A stretch of 64,000 bases of DNA from Paraburkholderia tropica (lineage in GTDB: Bacteria > Pseudomonadota > Gammaproteobacteria > Burkholderiales > Burkholderiaceae): contig NZ_CAJZAR010000039.1 in the NCBI RefSeq assembly GCF_914484835.1, positions 1-64,000 on the forward strand, read 5' to 3'. Each line of letters opens with the position of its first letter. Position 1 is the stretch's first letter. Shown one piece after another: positions 17,901-24,644 of the stretch. The translations under genes and the position numbers were made by a program. A model generated the notes under the pieces. It searched no databases. It had not been told where the DNA came from and saw only the letters and a program-made list of their open reading frames with translations.

Positions 17901-20122
17901 TCACGGGCGCGAACACCTACAGCGGCGGCACGACGCTCGAAGGCGGCACGCTCGTGGCGGGCAACGACGCGGCGCTCGGCACCGGTGCGCTGACGGTCGC
18001 CGCGCCCGCGACGCTCGACGCCTCGACGGCGGTCTCGCTCGCCAACGCCGTCGTGCTCGACGACACGCTGACGATCGGCGGCAGCGCCGATACGCTGCTG
18101 TCCGGCGTGGTCTCCGGCACCGGCGCGCTGGTCAAGAACGGCGCGGCCAATCTCACGCTGACGGGCGCGAACACCTACAGCGGCGGCACGACGCTCAACG
18201 ACGGCACGCTCACGGTCGGCTCGAACAGCGCGCTCGGCACGGGCGGCCTGACCGTGAACGGCGGCACGCTCGCGCTCGGCACGGCGGGCGGCGCGCCGCT
18301 GGCCGTGACGGTCGGCTCGCTCGACGGCGCGTCGGGTTCGAGCGTCGCGCTCGGCGATTCGAGCCTCACCGTGAACGGCGGCGGCAGCTACGCGGGCGCG
18401 CTCACGGGCGCGGGCTCGCTGACCAAGTCGGGCAGCGGCACACTCACGCTCGGCGGCACCAGCACCTATAGCGGCCCGACCACGGTCGCGGGCGGCACGC
18501 TCGACGTGAGCGGCTCGACGGCCAACTCGACGGCCACCGTGCAGAACGGCGGCACGCTCACGGGCACCGGCACCGTCGGCGGCCTGATCGTGCAGAACGG
18601 CGGCACCGCGGCGGCGCTCACGCCAGGCCAGAGCCTGAACGTGGCGGGCAACGTGACCTTCGAATCGGGATCGAACTACCAGGTCGCGGCCACGCCGACC
18701 CAGGCCGGCAAGATCGCGGCGACGGGCACGGCGACGCTCAACGGCGGCGCGGTGAGCGTGCTCGCAGGACAGGGCGCCTGGTCGCCGCAGACGCAGTATC
18801 CGATCCTCACGGCGGCGGGCGGCGTGAACGGCGCGTTCCAGAGCGTCAGCTCGAACCTCGCGTTCCTCACGCCGTCGCTGAGCTATACGCCGAATGCCGT
18901 CAACCTGACGCTCACGCGCAACGACCAGCCCTTCACGTCGGTGGCGGTGACGCCGAACCAGAGCAGCGTGGCGACGGCGGTGGCCTCGCTTTCGACGACG
19001 GGCGCGCTCTATCAATCGATCCTCGCCACCGATGCCGCGACCGCGCGCCAGGCCTTCAACATGATCGACGGCCAGCTGGTGGCGGATGCGAAGACCGTGT
19101 TCCTGCTCGATTCGCGCTATCTGCGCGACGCCGTTACGGACCGCTTGCGCCAGGGCCTCGCGCCGGCCGATGGGCCGCTTGCGGCGCTGTCATCGGGACC
19201 GGCGCTGTGCGATTCGCGTCTCGCACAAGGCGCGATGTCGGGCGACGGCGTGCACGGCGGCTCGCAGAGCGCGTGCACGAACCGCACGCCGTATCAGCCG
19301 GCGGTCTGGGCGCAGGGTTACGGCGCGGATAGCCGTCTCGCGGGCAACGACAATGTCGCCGGCCTCGACCGCACCACGGCCGGTTTCATCGGCGGCGCGG
19401 ATATGGCGCTGAACGACCAGTGGCGCGTGGGCGTGGCGGGCGGCTTCGCGCATAGCTCGCTGGAGAACGGGCTGAACTCGTCGGCGTCGGTCGATACGTA
19501 TCACGTGGCGATGTACGGCGGCGCGCAATATGGGCCGATCGGCGTGCGGCTCGGCGCGGCGTACACCTGGAACGATGTGAGCGAGGACCGCTATCCGGCC
19601 TTCACGGGCTTCTCCGATCACGACAGCGCGAACTACGACGCGAAGGCCGCGCAGGTGTTCGGCGAGGTGGGGTATGCGGTGCCGTTCGATCGCTTCGCGG
19701 TCGAGCCGTTTGCCGGGCTGGCGTATGTGAATCTGCATACCGACGGGTTTTCGGAGAGCGGCGGACAAAGCGCGCTGCATGCCCAGGGCGATACGGAGAA
19801 TATCGGTTTTTCGACCTTGGGTTTGCGGGTCGCGACGCGGCTGGGTGAACTGCCGCTCGCGAGCGTGAGCGCGCATGCGATGGCGGGCTGGCGGCATGCG
19901 TTCGGGAATGCGCAGCCGACTTCGACGCTGGCGTTTATCGACGGTGGCGGCTCGACGTTTTCAGTGGCCGGGGTGCCGATTGCGAGAGATACGGCGGTGG
20001 TTGAATTAGGCGTCGATGCGAGTGTCGCGAAGAATCTGACGCTGGGCGTGGCGTATAGCGGGCAGTATGGGGGCGGGTCGCATGACAATGCGATTTCTGG
20101 ACGGTTGGCGTGGAGGTTTTGA
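8912..20122 (+). CDS. Giant repeat-rich type V autotransporter (adhesin-like)
   Basis: A 3736-residue outer-membrane autotransporter. Start is GTG at 8912 after the purine-rich aaggggaaaggg. Residues 1-40 form an extended signal peptide with a hydrophobic core (YGVIVAAMAVFLCLM) and AQA cleavage. Residues about 45-400 are a beta-helix-like region, followed to about 3190 by some 30 passenger-associated transport repeats built on NTYTGGTTINAGTLALG. A pre-barrel segment rich in hydrophobic beta strands (QYPILTAAGG) leads to the C-terminal beta-barrel of about 270 residues, ending in Phe (GRLAWRF) as barrel proteins do. The barrel inserts in the outer membrane and exports the passenger, which probably acts in adhesion or aggregation. 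Function is inferred from architecture. The repeat DNA is prone to recombination. Confidence 0.93.
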   Translation: MRESNGIGAPRAINWPVLYGVIVAAMAVFLCLMAPGRAQATTCTTAGSTVSCTGAANPLAPNYTNTNSNITVNADSTSTFGVLLGVGGTAVSLTGSNVTFNNSGVIDPSLLGILSVLSNGTVIGNSSASTINVTNNGTMNGTAQLVTVNLSNLTGLALAVQNGAGGVSTIVNNGTIGSSAIAGVTVAPADRVTAAVYGGGQVNFTNNGTISGRVGFQASTAGNTFKNTGSVIGSVSMGAGSTNNFYAYTGSSVSAGAGASVGVLGVVGVNLGFAQAGYVDGGSGGNNTLHLAQVAGGPAAGQVTLSNYINFNHLALESGTWTLNGPSGALDATLASGATAIVDNAASLGTGTITATGGALEAAAAGLTIANTISLGTGGLVAQGSNAFTLSGVLSGSGALTKSGTSALTLTGTNTYSGGTNLNGGSLVAGTAGAFGSGALNVGGAATLDTSAAGLTLGNAINLGANTLTLGGSNAATLSGVIAGTGALVKNGAATVTLTGLDTYTGGTTINAGTLALGAGGALASTGAVNLASTGAALDISGSGANQTIGALSGSGNVVLGTRNLTFGDATAQTFSGVIGGTGGVTKQGSGTATLTGVNTYTGGTTINAGTLALSGAGALASTGALTLGASGANLDLSGATGARTVGALAGVAGSTLALGANTLTFGDATNQTFAGAINGTGALVKQGSGTQTLSGANTYTGGTTVNAGKIALGAGGSLASTGALTLANAGTGFDISGASGAQTIGALSGVSGTTLALGANALTFGTATNQTFAGLISGTGGLVKQGSGTQTLTGANTYTGGTTINAGTLALGAGGSLASTGAVNLATSGAGLNISGATGAQTIGALSGVSGTTLALGANALTFGDASNQSFAGVIGGTGGLVKNGSGTETLTAANTYTGGTTINAGTLALSGAGALAANSAFTLANAGSVLDLSAANGARSIGVLNGVTGSAINLGANALTLGGAANGAFAGAINGTGGIVKQGAGVETLTGANTYTGGTTVNAGTLALGAGGSLAATGAVNLATAGAAFDISGATGAQTIGALSGVSGTALSLGANGLAFGDASNQTFAGTIGGTGGLVKNGSGTETLSGANTYSGGTALNAGGLVLGNASALGSGVLTIGGPASLDNTSAITLANGVVLNGALTVLGSNALTLASGLSGTGSLTKNGAAALTLNGANTFTGGTTVNAGTLALGAGATLGGNVALNGTGATLDLSGAGGNQTLGALAGVAGSTLALGANTLTFGDASNQTFAGAITGAGGLVKNGAGIETLTGANTYSGGTTLNAGGLVVGNNAALGTGAVTVAGPASLDSSAATTLANAFTLDNTLTVGGSNALTLNGVLSGAGALTKNGAATFTLGGANTYTGGTTIDAGTLALGAGGSLASTGEVSLAGIGAGLDISGASGAQTIGALNGVAGSTVTLGANALTFGDASDQTFAGVIGGAGGIVKQGSGTQTLTGANTYTGGTTVDAGTLALGAGGSLASTGAVNLAGTGAGFDISGASGAQTIGALSGVGGTAVTLGANALTFGDATNQTFAGTIDGTGGLVKNGTGTETLTGANTYSGGTTLNAGGLVVGNDAALGTGAVTVNGASTLDSSTATTLANDFVLNSGLTVVGSNDVTLNGVLAGTGGLTKNGLATLTLNGANTYTGGTNINAGTLALGANASLAATGIVDVATGATFDLSAGNGQQQFGTLIGGGTVLLGGNSLTLGSDVDGTFSGSIGGTGGLLKIGSGTETLTGANTYTGGTTIDAGTLALGLGGSLAATGAVDLANAGTGFDIGAAGANQTIGGLSGAGGSTVTLGGNTLTFGDAGNETFGGTIAGTGGIVKQGSGTETLTGANTYTGGTTIDAGTLALGAGGSLASTGSVALAGVGAGFDISGASGAQTIGALSGVDGTSVSLGANSLAFGDAGDQTLASAINGTGGIIKQGSGTETLTGTNSYTGTTIINDGTLALSGSGTLSSSSDVTLANVGTSLDVSASTIAPTIGALNGVSGSTVALGGNTLTLGSANDGAFAGSIVGTGGIVKNGADTETLTGANTYTGGTTINAGTLALGAGGSLASTGSVALAGVGAGFDISGATGAQTIGALSGVDGTTISLGGNALVFGDASDQTFAGAINGTGGIVKQGRGTETLTGANTYTGSTTINDGTLALSGSGTLSSSSDVTLANAGASLDVSASTIAPTIGALNGVSGSTVALGGNTLTLGSANDGTFAGSIGGTGGIVKNGTDTETLTGANTYTGGTTINAGTLALGAGGSLASTGAVNLANAGAGFDISGASGAQTVGALAGATGSTVNLGANSLTFGDASNQTVGSTIEGTGGIVKQGSGTQTLTGANTYSGGTTLNAGGLVVGNDAALGTGAVTVNGASTLDSTAPVTLGNDITLNDGLTVLGSNDLTLNGALSGAGGLTKDGAATLTLNGTNTYTGGTTINAGTLALGANASLAASGIVDVANGATFDLSAGNGQQQFGTLIGGGTVNLGSNDLTLGSATDGTYTGSIAGTGGLTKVGSGTETLTGANTFTGGTTIDAGTLALAAGGSLASTGAVTLASSGTGFDISGADTSQTIGALAGVSGSTVTLGANSLTFGDTTDQTFGGTIDGTGGIVKQGSGTETLTGANTYTGGTTIDAGTLALGAGGSLASTGAVNLANAGAGFDISGASGAQTIGALSGVDGTTVSLGANSLTFGDASDQTLAGTITGTGAIVKQGTGTETLTGANTYSGGTTLNAGGLVVGNDSALGTGAVTVNGASTLDSTAPVTLGNDITLNNGLTVLGSNDLTLNGALSGAGGLTKDGAATLTLNGANTYTGGTTINAGTLALGANASLAASGIVDVANGATFDISAGNGQQQFGTLVGGGTINLGANTLTLGSATDGTFTGGIAGAGGGIVKQGSGTETLTGTSTYTGATTVNDGTLALAGGGTLSDSTNVNLANAGTSLDISGSDPTATPTIGSLSGVGGTSVALGGNTLTLGGGSDGDYGGTISGAGGIVKAGAGTQTLTGANTYSGGTTLEGGTLVAGNDAALGTGALTVAAPATLDASTAVSLANAVVLDDTLTIGGSADTLLSGVVSGTGALVKNGAANLTLTGANTYSGGTTLNDGTLTVGSNSALGTGGLTVNGGTLALGTAGGAPLAVTVGSLDGASGSSVALGDSSLTVNGGGSYAGALTGAGSLTKSGSGTLTLGGTSTYSGPTTVAGGTLDVSGSTANSTATVQNGGTLTGTGTVGGLIVQNGGTAAALTPGQSLNVAGNVTFESGSNYQVAATPTQAGKIAATGTATLNGGAVSVLAGQGAWSPQTQYPILTAAGGVNGAFQSVSSNLAFLTPSLSYTPNAVNLTLTRNDQPFTSVAVTPNQSSVATAVASLSTTGALYQSILATDAATARQAFNMIDGQLVADAKTVFLLDSRYLRDAVTDRLRQGLAPADGPLAALSSGPALCDSRLAQGAMSGDGVHGGSQSACTNRTPYQPAVWAQGYGADSRLAGNDNVAGLDRTTAGFIGGADMALNDQWRVGVAGGFAHSSLENGLNSSASVDTYHVAMYGGAQYGPIGVRLGAAYTWNDVSEDRYPAFTGFSDHDSANYDAKAAQVFGEVGYAVPFDRFAVEPFAGLAYVNLHTDGFSESGGQSALHAQGDTENIGFSTLGLRVATRLGELPLASVSAHAMAGWRHAFGNAQPTSTLAFIDGGGSTFSVAGVPIARDTAVVELGVDASVAKNLTLGVAYSGQYGGGSHDNAISGRLAWRF
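14761..15660 (+). repeat. Higher-order duplication with a 594-base period
   Basis: The stretch starting near 14761, encoding NDGTLALSGSGTLSSSSDVT and what follows, recurs at about 15355 with a constant offset of 594 bases (198 codons), without frame change and with few substitutions. This looks like a recent segmental duplication of several passenger repeats. Confidence 0.8.
15640..17560 (+). repeat. Higher-order duplication with an 1140-base period
   Basis: About 780 bases from 15640 to about 16420 recur at 16780 to about 17560 with a constant offset of 1140 bases (380 codons). Both copies run through the marker segments VNGASTLDSTAPVTLGND and SAGNGQQQFGTL. A more diverged third copy of that marker block begins near 13592. 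Confidence 0.82.
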
Positions 20123-20503
20123 GCGTTTGGTTGCGTTGCGTCCCTGTGCGGCTGCGGGGACGTAAAAAACCCACGTCGTGTTTATCTGCGATTCATACAG
20201 CGCGAGCGATCGCACACGCGTTCGATAAATACGCCATCGATAAAGGATAGCTAACCAACTCCACCAGGATTGCGAATAAAAAATCAAAAAACAAAAATAC
20301 ACCGCGCTGCAATTCAATACCGCATAATACGATCCGCCGTTGTGGTCGCGGCGCGTTACACCGTTGCGCAGTCAACCAAATGACTCGCGCATGAGTATCA
20401 AACAAAAGAACGGGGAATAAAGAACCGGCCACCGACATCGGCAGATGCCACCTGGCATCCCTATCCGATCGTCGACATAAATAAACAAGAAAAAGGAACG
20501 GTC
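20123..20503. other. 381-base intergenic region after the autotransporter
   Basis: No gene is seen. Directly after the stop, cgtccc and gggacg form a small stem (about 20138-20163) followed by an A-run rather than a T-run, so it is at best a weak plus-strand terminator. Bases 20270-20335 are strongly AT-rich, with A-tracts phased roughly by ten bases and a cataat hexamer, and probably carry the promoter of the following lipoprotein gene. No clear -35 could be assigned. Confidence 0.4.
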
Positions 20504-22471
20504 ATGAGACACACCGTAGGGGTTGTCCGCCTGCTTATGCTCGCGGGCCTGGTCGCCATGCTGAACGCCTGTGGCGGCAGCACGGATTCAGCATCCGCAA
20601 CATCTGCTACATCTGGGTCCGCGCTAGTTTCCGTCGCCGCCGATTCGAACACCACCACCACGCCGCCGACAAAAATCGTCGCGACCTTCAAGGCGCAAGT
20701 CACGTCGCTGGCCGCAGGCTTTTTCCAGACCGGCGGCACCTGCACCACGCCGCCCACCGCGCAATCGACGCTCGATGCAACGGGCAAGATCGTCACCGTG
20801 ACCTTGTCGGGCGGCGTCTGCAATGCCGGTCAGACCTTGACGCTCACACTCGATCCAACCGGCGCGAGCTTCGCCACGGCGATCGGCCAGAAGGGCGCGC
20901 TCTGGACCCGCAGTTATACGATTCCGAACCATGCGCAGAGCGTGGGCGGCAGCGTCTCCGGGCTCGTCGGTTCGGTCGCGTTGCAGAACAACGGCGGCGA
21001 TACGCTCACCCTTTCCGGCGACGGCGTGTTCACGTTCCCGACGCTGATCGCTGCGGGCGGCGCGTATTCGGTGAGCATCAAAACCCAACCCGCCACGCAG
21101 ACTTGTAGCGTGAGCAACGGCACGGGCACGATCGCGACGATCGGCGCGGCGGCGGTGCAGAACGTCAGCATCGTCTGTTCGACGAACGTCCATACGGTCG
21201 GCGGCGCGGTCTCGGGGCTCGCGGGGTCGTTGAGCGTTCAGGACAACGGCGGCGACACGCTCGCGATTTCCAGCGATGGCGCGTTCACGTTCCCCACCGC
21301 CATCGCGCAAGGCGGCGCCTACGCCGTGACGGTGCTGTCGATGCCCGCGAACCAGACCTGCACGGTCGGCAACGGCTCGGGCACGATGGGCAGCGCGGCG
21401 GTGCAGAACGTGTCGATCGTGTGTTCGGCGATCACGCGGACGGTGGGCGGCACGGTGTCGGGTTTGTCCGGCACGCTCCAGCTTCAGGACAACGGCGCGG
21501 ATACGCTGAGCCTGTCGAGCGACGGCGCGTTCACGTTCGCCACGCCGGTCGCGCAGGGCGGCGCATACGCCGTGACGGTGCTGACGCAGCCCGCCGCGCA
21601 GACCTGCACGGTCACGAACGGCAGCGGCACGGTGGGGGCGGCCAGCGTGACGAATATCGGCGTGATCTGCGTGGCGAACCAGACCACGCTTTCGGTGACG
21701 GCCACGGGCACGATTCCCGTCAACGGCGGCACGGTCAGCCTGACGGTGACGAACACCGGCAGCTATACCGCGACGAACGTGAGCGCCGCGCTGCCGTCCG
21801 CCTGGACGGGCGTGACGCAGGACGCGAGCCACTGCGCCGCGCTCGCTCCCGGTGCGACCTGCACGCTGAATTTCACATCGAACACGGCTTACGTGGCGCA
21901 GGGCGGCATCGCCATTTCAGGCGATAACGTCGGCTCGCCGCCGACTACGGCGCTCGCCTTCACGGTCGGCGGCTATCTCGTGTTCGCGGTGCCCGCCGCA
22001 AACACGGCCACGGTGGTGGACACGGACGACATCGGCAATCTCGTCGCGTGGGGTATCAGCTCGACGACGGTCGGAGCGGGGGCCCAGAGCCTGACCGACG
22101 GCGCGACCAACACGGTCAATACCGTCTACGCGCTCGGCTCCGGCGCGGTCTACGCGGCGCAGGTGTGCTACAGCAGCACGCGGGGCGGCGTGCCGGCGGG
22201 CACGTGGTATCTGCCGGCCGTGTGCGAGGCCGGCGAGGGCGACAACGCGGTTTGCCCGGTCGGCACGCCGAATATCGACACCAATCTGCATCAGCTGGGA
22301 TTCGGCAATTTCGCCGCGACGAACAACACCGTCTACTGGTCGTCGACGGAGTTCGCGTCGAGCGGGGTGGCCGCGTGGTCCACGAACTATGCCGCCAACC
22401 CCGCGCAGGCGCTCAGGCTCGACAAAATCCTGTTGCTGCTGGTGCGCTGCGCCCGATCGATCGCGTATTGA
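20504..22471 (+). CDS. Repeat-containing lipoprotein with C-terminal Lcl/DUF1566-like domain
   Basis: A 655-residue predicted lipoprotein. The N-terminal signal ends in the lipobox LNAC with Cys24, then GGSTDSAS, so it should be lipid-anchored. Three tandem beta-rich repeats of about 80 residues follow (about 143-225, 229-308, 310-390); each begins VGG-VSGL-G, contains GGDTL/GADTL and FTFPT or FTFAT, and ends TC(T/S)V...VSIVCS with a likely disulfide. A DUF11-like segment precedes the C-terminal domain, which has WYLPAVCE, VYWSSTEFAS and a terminal VRCAR, as in Lcl_C/DUF1566 proteins. A role in surface or ligand binding is inferred. It stands alone, preceded by an AT-rich region. Confidence 0.78.
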   Translation: MRHTVGVVRLLMLAGLVAMLNACGGSTDSASATSATSGSALVSVAADSNTTTTPPTKIVATFKAQVTSLAAGFFQTGGTCTTPPTAQSTLDATGKIVTVTLSGGVCNAGQTLTLTLDPTGASFATAIGQKGALWTRSYTIPNHAQSVGGSVSGLVGSVALQNNGGDTLTLSGDGVFTFPTLIAAGGAYSVSIKTQPATQTCSVSNGTGTIATIGAAAVQNVSIVCSTNVHTVGGAVSGLAGSLSVQDNGGDTLAISSDGAFTFPTAIAQGGAYAVTVLSMPANQTCTVGNGSGTMGSAAVQNVSIVCSAITRTVGGTVSGLSGTLQLQDNGADTLSLSSDGAFTFATPVAQGGAYAVTVLTQPAAQTCTVTNGSGTVGAASVTNIGVICVANQTTLSVTATGTIPVNGGTVSLTVTNTGSYTATNVSAALPSAWTGVTQDASHCAALAPGATCTLNFTSNTAYVAQGGIAISGDNVGSPPTTALAFTVGGYLVFAVPAANTATVVDTDDIGNLVAWGISSTTVGAGAQSLTDGATNTVNTVYALGSGAVYAAQVCYSSTRGGVPAGTWYLPAVCEAGEGDNAVCPVGTPNIDTNLHQLGFGNFAATNNTVYWSSTEFASSGVAAWSTNYAANPAQALRLDKILLLLVRCARSIAY

Positions 22472-22484
22472 TCAGCGAACCGCC

Positions 22485-22937
22485 TCACAGCGGCAGCGGC
22501 CGGTCCTGAAAAATACTCTTCATGACGAGCGTGGACGTGAGCCGCAGCACGCAGGGCAGCGGCAGCAAACGCCGGTCATAGAGCGTCTGAAACGCCTTCA
22601 GGTCGCGCGTCACCACATGCAGCATGTAATCGGGCTCGCCGAACAGGCGCTCGGCGCGCGTGATCTCGGGAATGTCGATGAGCGCGTCCTCGAAGGACTG
22701 CACGTTCTCGCTGCTGCCTTCGCGCAGGGTGGCGAAGACGATGGCCGAAAAATTCAGCCCGACCGTGGCCGGATCGATCGTGGCGCGATAGCCGCTGATG
22801 ACCTCGGCGCTCTCCAGCGCGCGCAGGCGGCGCTGGCACGGCGAGAGGCTCAGCCCCACGCGTTCGCTGAGTTCGGTGATTGAAAGTCGTCCATCTTGCT
22901 GAATCTCAGCAAGAATCTTGCGGTCAATGGCGTCCAT
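22485..22937 (-). CDS. Lrp/AsnC-family transcriptional regulator
   Basis: A 150-residue Lrp/AsnC regulator with an N-terminal helix-turn-helix (MDAIDRKILAEIQQDGRLSI, then TELSERVGLSLSPCQRRLRAL) and a C-terminal RAM domain for amino-acid sensing (ERLFGEPDYMLHVVTRDL). The start at 22937 (MDAIDRK) gives the normal family length; the longer frame adds a non-homologous leader. It is divergent from a LysE/RhtB-type exporter, the classic arrangement for amino-acid-responsive control of export. Confidence 0.9.
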   Translation of the reverse strand: MDAIDRKILAEIQQDGRLSITELSERVGLSLSPCQRRLRALESAEVISGYRATIDPATVGLNFSAIVFATLREGSSENVQSFEDALIDIPEITRAERLFGEPDYMLHVVTRDLKAFQTLYDRRLLPLPCVLRLTSTLVMKSIFQDRPLPL

Positions 22938-23020
22938 GCAAGAAATATTAGCGTGCAAGCGCCATGACTGGCAAGAAATAGGGAGCACATTCCGGGGCGC
23001 AAACCGTAAGATTTGCGCCC
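22938..23020. promoter_or_regulatory. Candidate Lrp sites and stem-loop between lrp and the exporter gene
   Basis: Identical decamers gcaagaaata occur at 22938-22947 and 22971-22980, 33 bases (three turns) apart, with a third gcaag at 22955 halfway. Further on, gggcgcaaa and tttgcgccc form a perfect 9-base stem with an 8-base loop at 22995-23020. The phased repeats fit Lrp octamer wrapping; the stem could be a second operator or a leader hairpin. Confidence 0.5.
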
Positions 23021-23056
23021 TCGGGCGGTGGCGCCCGCTCTACCGGAAGTACAGCA

Positions 23057-23683
23057 GTGCAAGTCAGTTTGTTGACGGCGTTCTGGATCGTCTCGTTTTC
23101 CCTCGTCATGGTTCCGGGCGCCGATTGGGCCTACGCGATTTCGGCGGGCCTGCGCGGCAGCGTGATCGCGCCCGCCGTCGGCGGCATGCTGCTCGGTTAT
23201 CTCGCGATCACGCTGGTGGTCGCGGCCGGCATCGGCGCACTGGTCACGAGCGTGCCCGCGCTGCTCTCGGTGCTGACGGTGGTCGGCGGCGCCTATCTGT
23301 TGTGGCTCGGCGTGCGCACGCTGATGCGTCCGGCCGAACTCTCGGCGGGGCAGGAACAGGGACAGCAGAGCCGCTGGGGCTGGTCGATGCGCGGTTTCGC
23401 GATCAGCGGCCTCAATCCGAAGGCGATCCTGCTGTTCGTCGCGCTGCTGCCGCAGTTCACGCGCCCCGATGCGGGCTGGTCGGTGTCGGCGCAGATCGTC
23501 GCGCTGGGCGTGCTGCATATGATCAATTGCGCGTCCGTCTACTCGGTGGTCGGCTTCGGCTCGAAGGCCGTGCTCGGCACGCGGCCCGCCGCGGCGCGCC
23601 GGGTGAGCCAGTTGTCCGGCGTGGCGATGATCGTCGTCGCGGTGGTGCTGTTTGCCGAACAGGTGTTCGCTTTTACGCGCTGA
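23057..23683 (+). CDS. LysE/RhtB-family amino-acid exporter
   Basis: A 208-residue inner-membrane exporter with about six hydrophobic segments. It shows the N-terminal family signature LVMVPGADWAYAISAGLRGS and the middle motif GAYLLWLGVRTL, followed by FAISGLNPKAILLFVALLPQ, all characteristic of LysE/RhtB exporters. Start is GTG at 23057. It is divergent from the Lrp-type regulator 119 bases away, which probably induces it when a particular amino acid accumulates. The exact substrate is not readable. Confidence 0.9.
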   Translation: MQVSLLTAFWIVSFSLVMVPGADWAYAISAGLRGSVIAPAVGGMLLGYLAITLVVAAGIGALVTSVPALLSVLTVVGGAYLLWLGVRTLMRPAELSAGQEQGQQSRWGWSMRGFAISGLNPKAILLFVALLPQFTRPDAGWSVSAQIVALGVLHMINCASVYSVVGFGSKAVLGTRPAAARRVSQLSGVAMIVVAVVLFAEQVFAFTR

Positions 23684-23788
23684 CCTTCCTCCTTATCTCT
23701 CTCCTTATCGCTCTCCCGATCTCGCGCGTGGAATAAATCGCCGGGCAGCCTGTTAGCCCTTCGTCTCCATCCACGCAGGCCGACGATC

Positions 23789-24622
23789 ATGATTTCCCAG
23801 GGGCCGCCCGACGAGCGGCCGGTGTCCGAGGCCGATATTCAGGCCTACACTGACGGCTCGCTGGCCGGCGAGCACGCCGCGCGCGTGCGCCGCTATCTGG
23901 CGCGGCGGCCCGGCGAGTGGCATCGGATCCTGTTCTATCGGCGTCTCAACGCGCAGATGCGCCGTTCGTTTCAGGCCGGCGATGCGTCGCTTCAGGCTGC
24001 TGAGGACGCCGCGCCGGACGCCGCGCATGGCGTGTCGGCGCGGCGTGCCCGATTCCGCCTGCCGGGCGTCTGGCGACGCCGTGCCGCCGCGTTCGCGCTT
24101 CTGTGTGCGATGCTCGCGGCAGGCGCGGCCTGGCTGGCGCTGACCGAACCGGACGAGCACGCGCTCAACAACGCCGCCGTCATGGCGCTGATGGAAGCGG
24201 CCCCGGCCGCCCCGGTCGCCCCGGTCGCGTCCCTTGGCGCCGCCGATGCCGCTGGTTTCGCCGGTTCGCTCAACGTCGGCGAGGTCCGTGCCGTGCCGTT
24301 CGATCTCGCTTCGGCGGGCTTGCGGCTCGTGTCGGCGGGCACGATGGAGCTGGGTCCGTTTGCGCGCGCCGCGCGCTACGTCTACGAAAACGGCGATGGC
24401 GCGCCGGTCGTGCTGCTGGGCGCGCGCGCCTGGTTCGCCGCCGACGAGCCGCAGTGGAGCGCGCGCCGCGTCGGCGCGTTGCGTCTGCTGGGCTGGACGT
24501 CGCACGGCACGCGCTGGGTGCTCGCGGGCAACGCCGCGACGCATGGCCTGATGCGCGCCGCCGACATCGCCACGCAGCAGCAGGGCGGCGGCGCGCGTGA
24601 ACCGCGCCGCACGCACGAGTAA
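23789..24622 (+). CDS. Anti-sigma-factor-like membrane protein, upstream copy
   Basis: A 277-residue protein. Residues about 10-55 (VSEADIQAYTDGSLAGEHAA, then VRRYLARRPGEWHRI) match the N-terminal zinc-finger-like anti-sigma fold (HXXXCXXC-lacking form), with the pattern D-I-Q-A-Y-x-D-G shared with the protein at 25160. One membrane helix is seen at about 98-117 (AAAFALLCAMLAAGAAWLAL). The C-terminal part is probably periplasmic and includes a short Pro/Ala linker. The gene ends 22 bases before the ECF sigma gene and is presumably co-transcribed. It may act as anti-sigma or co-regulator; experimentally unknown. Confidence 0.65.
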   Translation: MISQGPPDERPVSEADIQAYTDGSLAGEHAARVRRYLARRPGEWHRILFYRRLNAQMRRSFQAGDASLQAAEDAAPDAAHGVSARRARFRLPGVWRRRAAAFALLCAMLAAGAAWLALTEPDEHALNNAAVMALMEAAPAAPVAPVASLGAADAAGFAGSLNVGEVRAVPFDLASAGLRLVSAGTMELGPFARAARYVYENGDGAPVVLLGARAWFAADEPQWSARRVGALRLLGWTSHGTRWVLAGNAATHGLMRAADIATQQQGGGAREPRRTHE

Positions 24623-24644
24623 AGAGGGCAGACAAGGATGCAAC

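Larger units (their letters stand above)
10150..18500 (+). repeat. Tandem passenger repeats inside the autotransporter gene
   Basis: About 30 copies of a repeat whose core reads NTY(T/S)GGTT(I/V/L)NAG, each followed by a variable strand-forming spacer such as GAQTIGALSGVSGTTLALGA. Codon use is nearly identical between copies, so the DNA itself is repetitive. Copies within the last third are more alike than those at the start. Confidence 0.92.

Noticed and set aside
9242..19015. Very long open frames on the minus strand opposite the autotransporter (9242-12664, 12986-14404, 15395-19015)
   Set aside because: They mirror the repeats of the sense gene, have Arg/Ala-rich nonsense composition and no family motif; they stay open because the repeated GC-rich codons lack stops in that frame.
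8912..20122. Autotransporter as a filamentous haemagglutinin with a separate TpsB partner
   Set aside because: The C-terminal barrel and terminal Phe show a classical one-piece autotransporter, and no TpsB gene is adjacent.
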